A DNA stretch of 64,000 nucleotides. Origin: Amycolatopsis suaedae. Lineage in GTDB: Bacteria > Actinomycetota > Actinomycetes > Mycobacteriales > Pseudonocardiaceae. The notes under the pieces were generated by a model. It was not told the DNA's origin. It did no database searches and saw nothing but the letters and a program-made list of their open reading frames with translations. The stretch is from assembly GCF_004214935.1 (NCBI RefSeq), contig NZ_SFCC01000001.1:434001-498000 (forward strand), in the 5' to 3' direction. This document shows, piece after piece, positions 58,788-64,000 of this stretch (position 1 is its first letter; each line of letters begins with the position of its first letter). The position numbers and the translations under genes are program-made.

Positions 58788-58801
58788 AGGACCAACGTCC
58801 C
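58788..58801. promoter_or_regulatory. DosR-like box 12
   Basis: AGGACC-AA-CGTCCC in the divergent region: 98 bp from the DUF1876 start and 60 bp from the lactate dehydrogenase start. Confidence 0.6.
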
Positions 58802-58861
58802 GGCGACGGCACCCCGGGTTCCGGACACGATGGACACGTCACCGAGCACAGGGGAAGCCAC

Positions 58862-59836
58862 ATGGGCCAGCTGTTCAGCACACACTCGTCGTCACGCGGC
58901 GCGAAGATCGCCGTCGTCGGCGCGGGCGCCGTCGGAGCGACCATCGCCTACGCATGCCAGATTCACGGTGTGGCCCACACGATCGCGCTGTACGACACGA
59001 ATGCCGCGAAGGTCCGTGCGCAGGTGCTCGACCTGCGGCACGGCAGCATGTTCGCGCCACCGATGACGATCGTGGGGGGAACCGACATCGCGGTGTGCGC
59101 AGATGCCGACGTCGTGGTGATCGCAGCCGGCGCCAAGCAGAAGCCCGGCCAGTCCCGGATGGCCCTGGCCGAGGCCAACGTCGCACTCTGCCGTGCGGTG
59201 GTGCCGCGGCTGCTCCGGGTGGCGCCCGACGCGATCCTGCTACCGGTGACCAATCCGGTGGATGTGGTCACCCAGGCCATCCTGACCCTCACCGGGCTTC
59301 CGGCCCACCGGGTCGTGGGTTCGGGGACCGTGCTCGACTCGTCCCGGCTGCGGATGCTGATCTCCGAACGTGCCGGTGTCGGCGCGCCGAGCGTGCGCGC
59401 CTACATCGCGGGCGAGCACGGTGACAGCGCCGTGGCGCTGTGGTCGGGCGCCAGCATCGGATCGGTCCCGGTGACCGGCTGGACCACCGACGGCGTACCG
59501 GTGTTCACACCCGAGGTTCGCGCCGGCATCGCCGATTCGGTGACGAACGCGGCGTACGAGGTCATCAAGGGCAAGGGCGCCACCAACTACGCCGTGGGCC
59601 TCGCGGTGGCCTACATCATCGGCGCCATCGTCGGCGACCAGCGGCTCATTCTTCCGGTGAGCACTCTGGTGCCGGACTTCCACGGCATCTCCGGGGTGTG
59701 CATGTCCCTGCCCCGGCTGGTCGACCGTGCCGGGGCGGGTGCCCCGGTGGCGGTGCCGCTGGCCGACGAGGAGCTCGCGCAGCTGCGGCTCTCCGCCGAC
59801 CGGATCCGTGCGGCCTGCGGTGAACTCGGCCTCTGA
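58862..59836 (+). CDS. ldh: L-lactate dehydrogenase
   Basis: 324 residues. NAD-binding [18 protein letters not shown], the substrate loop [12 protein letters not shown] with a glutamine typical of lactate (not malate) enzymes, VTNPVDVVT, and the active-site His186 in [15 protein letters not shown]. It reduces pyruvate to lactate, regenerating NAD+. ATG with aggggaag upstream. Divergent from the hibernation operon across box 12. Confidence 0.9.
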   Translation: MGQLFSTHSSSRGAKIAVVGAGAVGATIAYACQIHGVAHTIALYDTNAAKVRAQVLDLRHGSMFAPPMTIVGGTDIAVCADADVVVIAAGAKQKPGQSRMALAEANVALCRAVVPRLLRVAPDAILLPVTNPVDVVTQAILTLTGLPAHRVVGSGTVLDSSRLRMLISERAGVGAPSVRAYIAGEHGDSAVALWSGASIGSVPVTGWTTDGVPVFTPEVRAGIADSVTNAAYEVIKGKGATNYAVGLAVAYIIGAIVGDQRLILPVSTLVPDFHGISGVCMSLPRLVDRAGAGAPVAVPLADEELAQLRLSADRIRAACGELGL

Positions 59837-59840
59837 TCAG

Positions 59841-59854
59841 CGGACGTAGGCCCT
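59841..59854 (+). promoter_or_regulatory. DosR-like box 13 (distal, weak)
   Basis: CGGACG-TA-GGCCCT, 91 bp before the nitroreductase gene; tandem with the next, 23 bp apart. Confidence 0.4.
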
Positions 59855-59863
59855 GCGGGCCGG

Positions 59864-59877
59864 AGCACTTCGGCCCT
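59864..59877 (+). promoter_or_regulatory. DosR-like box 14 (proximal, weak)
   Basis: AGCACT-TC-GGCCCT, 68 bp before the nitroreductase gene. Weak alone; supported by position. Confidence 0.35.
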
Positions 59878-59945
59878 GCCTCCGCGGTGGTGCGGCGGCG
59901 GAACATCGCAGCACAGGTAACCGGACTCGGCACGGAGGAACCCCG

Positions 59946-60938
59946 ATGGATCACGGACTTCCCGACGACTACACCGTTCGGGTAGCGCTCGCGCTGGCCG
60001 TGCGCGCGCCCTCGGTACACAACTCGCAGCCGTGGCGGTGGCGGGTGGGCGCTCGCTCCATACATCTCTACGTCGATCCGGACCTCCGGCTGCGGGAAAC
60101 CGACCCGGACGGCCACGACCTGATGCTCAGCTGTGGTGCGGCGCTGCACCACCTGCGGGTCGCGTTCGCGGCGCTTGGCTGGAGCACCACGGTCCGGCGG
60201 TTGCCCAACGCCGCCGAGCCGGGCCATCTGGCATCGGTGGAACTGCACCGGCACGAACCGACCCACGACGAGATCGCTCTCGCCGCCGCCATCCCGCGGC
60301 GGCGTACCGATCGTCGCCGGTACAGCTCCTGGCCCGTACCACGGGGCAGGCTGGCCGAGCTCACCGAGCGGGTCGCGGCCGAAGGCGCCGCGCTCACCGC
60401 CGTCGTCGAGCCGCGGGCACGTCACGACCTGATCGACGCGATCGGCGATGCCGCCCGCGTGCACGCCGCCGACGCCGCGTACCAGGTGGAGCTGGTCGCG
60501 TGGAGCGGGCGGCATGCTTCGACCGATGGTGTGCCGGCGGCGAACGCGCCGGCCGCGGACCCGCTGGGGGAGGTGACCATGCGCCGGTTCTCGGATCCTC
60601 GGCTGCGGCAACCGTCCGGTTCCGCCGATGAGCCCGACGAGTCGGTGCTGCTGGTGATCGCCACGGCCTCGGACGACCGGCTCTCCCGGTTGCGCGCGGG
60701 CGAGGCGACCAGTGCCGCGCTGCTCACCGCCACCGAACTGGGTCTGGCCGCGTGCCCGCTCACCGAGCCGCTGAACCTGCGGGATACCCGGGCGAGGGTG
60801 GCCGAGCGGGTCCTCGGCGGCGGCAGCTGTCCCCAGATGGTGCTGAAGATCGGCTGGGCCGGTGTGAACGCGGACCCGTTGCCGGCGACCCCCCGGCGTC
60901 CCCTCGACGAGGTCGTGCACGGGCTGACGGCGATATGA
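59946..60938 (+). CDS. Acg-family nitroreductase-like protein
   Basis: 330 residues. It has RAPSVHNSQPWRWRV, SCGAALHHLRVAFAALGW and IPRRRTDRRRY, the same landmarks as the copy at 34.2 kb and as mycobacterial Acg proteins. The C-terminal half has the flavin-fold block TELGLAACPLTEPL. Strong ggagg upstream. First gene of a short operon with a CBS protein. Flavin binding is likely; catalysis uncertain. Confidence 0.85.
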   Translation: MDHGLPDDYTVRVALALAVRAPSVHNSQPWRWRVGARSIHLYVDPDLRLRETDPDGHDLMLSCGAALHHLRVAFAALGWSTTVRRLPNAAEPGHLASVELHRHEPTHDEIALAAAIPRRRTDRRRYSSWPVPRGRLAELTERVAAEGAALTAVVEPRARHDLIDAIGDAARVHAADAAYQVELVAWSGRHASTDGVPAANAPAADPLGEVTMRRFSDPRLRQPSGSADEPDESVLLVIATASDDRLSRLRAGEATSAALLTATELGLAACPLTEPLNLRDTRARVAERVLGGGSCPQMVLKIGWAGVNADPLPATPRRPLDEVVHGLTAI

Positions 60939-60965
60939 CAAGCAACCCCGAGCACAGGAGCGACC

Positions 60966-61418
60966 ATGCGGGTACGTGACATCATGACCAGTCCGGCGAT
61001 CGCGCTCACCCCCGGCGCCTCCGTCGAGGAGGCGGTCGACGTCCTGCTGTCGCAGGGATTCACCACGCTGCCGGTCGTCGACACCGAGGCCGGGCTGCTC
61101 GGCGTCGTCACCGAAGCCGAACTCGGTTTCGCCCGGCTGGCACCGCGTTCCCGGCGAACCGGCGGACCCGAGGACGGCGCGCTGATCCAGCACACGGCGA
61201 GGCCGGTGAAGGACATCATGGTGACCGCCGCGCCAGGGATCGATGCGGACGCCGATCTGGGCGAACTCGTGCGGCGACTGATGGACCGGCGCCAGCGATG
61301 CCTGCCGGTTCTCCAGGGCGATCGTGTGGTCGGCATGGTGAGCTGGCGCGACGTGCTCGGCGCGCTCGTCGACGAATCCGCCGTGGTCCGCGGGCGGGCG
61401 CACACTGGAAATCGATGA
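60966..61418 (+). CDS. two-CBS-domain protein (HRP1-like)
   Basis: 150 residues, just two CBS domains: MTSPAIALTPGASVEEAVDVLLSQGFTTLPVVD and MVTAAPGIDADADLGELVRRLMDRRQRCLPVLQGDRVVGMVSWRDVL. Same architecture as the DosR-regulated M. tuberculosis HRP1 (Rv2626c). Probably an adenine-nucleotide-responsive cytoplasmic protein. It starts 27 bp after the nitroreductase gene with caggag and overlaps the next frame by 4 nt. Confidence 0.85.
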   Translation: MRVRDIMTSPAIALTPGASVEEAVDVLLSQGFTTLPVVDTEAGLLGVVTEAELGFARLAPRSRRTGGPEDGALIQHTARPVKDIMVTAAPGIDADADLGELVRRLMDRRQRCLPVLQGDRVVGMVSWRDVLGALVDESAVVRGRAHTGNR

Positions 61419-61780
61419 GCGATGTCAGTGTCCTTGCCCCAGCCCCCCACGTTCCGGTCCGCAGACGCCTCCCGGCGCTGCTTGTCGCGGTCATTCTCCT
61501 GGCGGCGACGACCACGTCGGTCAACCTCGTGCTGCCCGGCTGGGCCTACCCGCTGTCCGGAGTGTTCGTGGTCGCCGCCCTCGTCGCGCTCGCTCGCCGG
61601 ACCGGGGTGGGGTGGGCGGCGCTCGGACTGTCCCGGCGGCATCTACGGCGAGCCACCACGGTCGGTCTTGCCGGCCTCGGTCTGGTCACCCTCGGATTCG
61701 TTGTCGCGCTGCCCGCGCCGGGTCCTGTTCCACCTGGCCACGAACTCCCGGCGGCCCCCGTCGTCGCTGGTTGGTGCTGA
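61415..61780 (+). pseudogene. truncated membrane protein, possible CPBP protease remnant
   Basis: 121 residues: two or three hydrophobic segments (LLVAVILLAATTTSVNLVL; YPLSGVFVVAALVALARR) then WAALGLSRRHLRRATTVGLAGLGLVTLGFVVALP, which resembles the start of CPBP intramembrane proteases. The catalytic helices are missing and the frame ends in a Pro-rich tail. I found no continuation in other frames, so it looks truncated. Confidence 0.5.
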
Positions 61781-61806
61781 CAACCCGCTGACCCCCGCGC
61801 CTCGGC

Positions 61807-61820
61807 CGCACCAAAGTCCC
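61807..61820 (+). promoter_or_regulatory. DosR-like box 15
   Basis: CGCACC-AA-AGTCCC, 86 bp before the SHOCT gene. Right half perfect, left half 4 of 6. Confidence 0.45.
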
Positions 61821-61906
61821 GCAGCCGAGTGCCTTTCGCTCCTGACCGTGTGACCGGCGGAAGCGGAGATTCGTTGTAGGACAGGAAACGAATCGAGGAG
61901 GTTGTC

Positions 61907-62140
61907 ATGCCACACTGGTTCTACGACGGCGGCGGGTGGCTCGGCGGGCTGTTCATGCTCATCTCAATGGTGTTGTTGTGGGGCGGCTTGATCACGGTTC
62001 TGGTCGTCGTGTTCCGCCGGTACGGTCCCGCACGGCATTCTCAGGGCAACGCGTTGCGACTGCTCGACGAGCGTTACGCGCGCGGGGACATCGACCAGGA
62101 GGAGTACGAGCGCCGGCGTTCGACGCTGGCACGCTCCTAG
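61907..62140 (+). CDS. small SHOCT-domain membrane protein
   Basis: 77 residues. One transmembrane helix (~12-36, LFMLISMVLLWGGLITVLVVVF), then a SHOCT motif (LRLLDERYARGDIDQEEYERRRSTL). Strong gaggagg 6 nt upstream. SHOCT domains act as short oligomerisation motifs; the role here is unknown, but the DosR-like box suggests a membrane role in hypoxia. Confidence 0.8.
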   Translation: MPHWFYDGGGWLGGLFMLISMVLLWGGLITVLVVVFRRYGPARHSQGNALRLLDERYARGDIDQEEYERRRSTLARS

Positions 62141-62269
62141 GTCTGCGCATGAGCCCCACCAGGTCCGGAGTGCGTCATTCGCGTTCCTGGGCGCGAGATG
62201 CGGGCCGGGCGCGGTCGCGCGACCGGCCCGTTCGCCCACGCGAGGCCGGTGGCTCGCAGTCCACATCAT

Positions 62270-62332
62270 GAGTTCTGCGTTCAAGACCGCGAGTTCTGCG
62301 TTCGGGCACGCGAGTTCTGCGCTCAGGACCAT
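62270..62332. repeat. three tandem 21-bp repeats
   Basis: Units starting GAGTTCTGCGTTC, GAGTTCTGCGTTC and GAGTTCTGCGCTC, each 21 bp. They lie between the SHOCT gene and the convergent small hypothetical gene, ending exactly at its stop codon region. Confidence 0.8.
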
Positions 62333-62590
62333 CTACCTGGCGCCCGCCGCTGTCCGGACCAGGTCGGTGAGCTCGGCGGCGGTGAGTGTGCGGTGGGCCT
62401 TCCGTCTGGCGGGCGGAGCGGGCGGGCGCCTCGGTGCGTGCCCCTCGGCGGCCGACAGATCCAGCATGGCGAGCAGTTCCCGCAGGTCCGCGGCGTCGTG
62501 GGCGTGACGGGCCACGGTGCGCACCGCGCGGTGCCGTTGTCGTGGGCTCAGCTCGTTCGGTGTGGTCGGTTCCTCGTTCACGACCACCAC
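62333..62590 (-). CDS. small hypothetical protein under a DosR-like box
   Basis: 85 residues, not recognised: a helical N-terminal half (SPRQRHRAVRTVARHAHDAADLRELLAMLDLSAAEG), an Arg/Pro linker and a helical end (TLTAAELTDLVRTAAGAR). Two further GTG codons follow (to 62581); the start is uncertain. The best DosR-like palindrome of the window is 50 bp upstream, supporting that the gene is real. Confidence 0.6.
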   Translation of the reverse strand: MVVVNEEPTTPNELSPRQRHRAVRTVARHAHDAADLRELLAMLDLSAAEGHAPRRPPAPPARRKAHRTLTAAELTDLVRTAAGAR

Positions 62591-62640
62591 GCTAGGGAGC
62601 CGGCCGGAGGGCAGGCCGCGGCCACAGGACCCGGAGTACC

Positions 62641-62654
62641 GGGACTTGAGTCCC
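62641..62654 (-). promoter_or_regulatory. DosR-like box 16
   Basis: GGGACT-TG-AGTCCC: both half-sites identical to the mycobacterial core. It lies 50 bp before the small minus-strand gene. Confidence 0.75.
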
Positions 62655-62859
62655 ATGGTCGCCGACCACGCCGTTGGTTGATGGTTAACCTGCCCCCGGT
62701 GGGGCATAGTTGGGCTTGTGACTTTCGGATTCGCGTCCGGCCGGGGCTCCGGGGAGCCGCCCCTGCGGGAGGACCGGTGGGTCGCCTGCGTGAGCTGCTG
62801 CAGTCCCGTGACTAGATGGCTGACCTGGGCCGCACCGATGGCCTGACCGTTACCGCCTT

Positions 62860-64000
62860 TCAGTCCACATAGGCCAGTGCCTGGGTGACGGAGTCGGCGG
62901 GCCGTCCGGCGGTCAGCACGGTATGCGCACCGGGCCACGGGTCGAGGTGCTCGGCCATCCGTGCGGCGACGTCGGGGGTGGCGTCGGACGGCCCGGGTTC
63001 CCGGGTGCGCAGCCGGACGTCGGCGGTGGTCCGCGGCGCCCAGCACTGCAACGGCACGAATCCGCTGTTGGTGCGCACCGCGGTGGCCGCCGCGGCATGC
63101 CGGTGGCCTGCGTCGTTCCAGGAGGCGTCCAGCACGACCGTCTCCCCGAGGGACAGGAGGCGCTCGGCTCGCCGGAGCAGTTCGGTGTAGGTGCGGGTCG
63201 TGTGTTCGTCGTCGTAGAGTCCCTGCCCGTACGGTGCCGCGGCCGAATCGTCCGGTGTGAGACCGGCCAGTTCCTTGCGTACCCGGTCGGAGCTGATCAC
63301 AGTGGCGCCGAGGCGATCCGCGAGAGCACCGGCGAGCGTCGTCTTCCCGGTGGCTGGCAGCCCGCCCACCAGGACCAGCCGGACGTCGGCGCGCTTCAGA
63401 TGCTCGAGCGCGATCGCGGCGTACTCGCGCGCCAGCGGTGCGGTGTCGGCGCCACCCTGCTCGGATCGCAGGCAGGCCACCTTCGCCCGCACGAACGCGC
63501 GGTAGGCGATGTAGTGGTGCCGCAGCGCCGCGGGCGCCGGATCACCGGTGAACTCGGCATACCGGTCGAGCAGCAGCCGCCCGAGGTCGGGCGCACCCAG
63601 CCGTTCCAGGTCCATCGCCAGGAAGGCCACGTCGTCGAGACCGTCGAGGTGGCGGAGCCGGTCGTCGAACTCCAGGCAGTCCAGTACCCGGGGTCCGTCG
63701 TCGAGGCAGAAGATGTCGTCGGCCAGCAGGTCGCCATGGCCGTCGACGATCCGGCCCGCTTCCACCCGCGCGTCGAACAGGGCGGCGCGGCCGTCGAGGA
63801 AGGCCAGGACCAGCCGCTCGATCTCGGCGGCCTGGGCGGTGTCCAGTACCGCTCCGTGGAACCGGCGGACCTGGTCGAAGCTGGCCAGCCAGCGGTCGCG
63901 CAGTGCTGTGACGGTGCCGTCGGCGTCGATCTCGGTGCCGCGGGCGGCCTTGCCGTGGAAGACGGCGAGCAGTCGGGCGAGCCGGTGAACGTGTTCGGTC
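62860..64000 (-). CDS. aminoglycoside-phosphotransferase-like/P-loop ATPase fusion (Rv2004c-like), 5'-truncated
   Basis: The frame is open to the window edge (~380 residues visible). The N-terminal part is a kinase-like fold: IVDGHGDLLADDIFCLDD (catalytic loop HGDLxxxN/D) and VLDCLEFDDRLRHLD (DFD-like metal site). The C-terminal part is a P-loop kinase: LVLVGGLPATGKTTLAGALADRLGA, VISSDRVRKEL and VVLDASW. This two-domain architecture matches M. tuberculosis Rv2004c, a DosR-regulon protein. The substrate is unknown. Its start and promoter are outside the window. Confidence 0.85.
   Translation of the reverse strand, partial: TEHVHRLARLLAVFHGKAARGTEIDADGTVTALRDRWLASFDQVRRFHGAVLDTAQAAEIERLVLAFLDGRAALFDARVEAGRIVDGHGDLLADDIFCLDDGPRVLDCLEFDDRLRHLDGLDDVAFLAMDLERLGAPDLGRLLLDRYAEFTGDPAPAALRHHYIAYRAFVRAKVACLRSEQGGADTAPLAREYAAIALEHLKRADVRLVLVGGLPATGKTTLAGALADRLGATVISSDRVRKELAGLTPDDSAAAPYGQGLYDDEHTTRTYTELLRRAERLLSLGETVVLDASWNDAGHRHAAAATAVRTNSGFVPLQCWAPRTTADVRLRTREPGPSDATPDVAARMAEHLDPWPGAHTVLTAGRPADSVTQALAYVD

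Noticed and set aside
62270..62332. Short tandem repeats as a CRISPR array
   Set aside because: Units are contiguous 21-mers without spacers and no cas genes are nearby.

Overview
The window is high-GC actinobacterial DNA with many GTG/TTG starts and ATGA-coupled genes. Protein similarity and a family of intergenic palindromes suggest a Pseudonocardiaceae member, most likely Amycolatopsis or a close relative; this is an inference, because no 16S gene is present.

Positions 1-14 kb hold ordinary chromosomal genes. They include the end of a valine/isobutyrate catabolic operon (3-hydroxyisobutyryl-CoA hydrolase, mmsB, enoyl-CoA hydratase), a secreted trypsin-like protease, a GNAT enzyme, a DinB2-type Y-family polymerase and an MFS transporter. 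A dasABC-type sugar ABC transporter with a GH3 beta-N-acetylhexosaminidase follows, preceded by DasR (dre)-like operators. Then come a MerR regulator fused to HEAT repeats with a second HEAT protein, and an M20 peptidase.

Positions 14.1-21.2 kb look like a decayed integrative island. A tRNA-Leu(GAG) gene stands at the left end, and a 25-bp copy of its 3' end (23/25 identical) lies at 21148-21172. Between them are a truncated IS3 element, an HTH/transmembrane/ricin-like protein, a secreted peptidoglycan-binding protein and a DUF4236-HIRAN fusion. No integrase is visible.

Positions 21.7-64 kb form one large hypoxia/dormancy island. Its centre is a very close DosR (DevR) homologue and a two-GAF DosS-type haem sensor kinase. 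Around them are classic DosR-regulon families: six universal stress proteins (one frameshifted), two Acg-like nitroreductases, two P-type ATPases, CBS-domain proteins, a ribosome hibernation factor with a DUF1876 partner, and an Rv2004c-like kinase/ATPase. Also present is an unusually complete fermentative and substrate-level-phosphorylation set: PEP synthase, the arginine deiminase pathway (antiporter-arcA-arcB-arcC), phosphoketolase, acetate kinase, a GNAT/NDP-forming acyl-CoA synthetase fusion, GAPDH, two alcohol dehydrogenases and lactate dehydrogenase. By eye I found 16 copies of a 14-bp imperfect palindrome resembling the DosR box (consensus GGGACC-WW-GGTCCC), almost all 50-110 bp upstream of the first gene of each transcription unit, including dosR itself. 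This ties the 40 kb together as one putative regulon. Four long, nearly perfect palindromes with a shared core sit at the 3' ends of units here and are probably bidirectional terminators.
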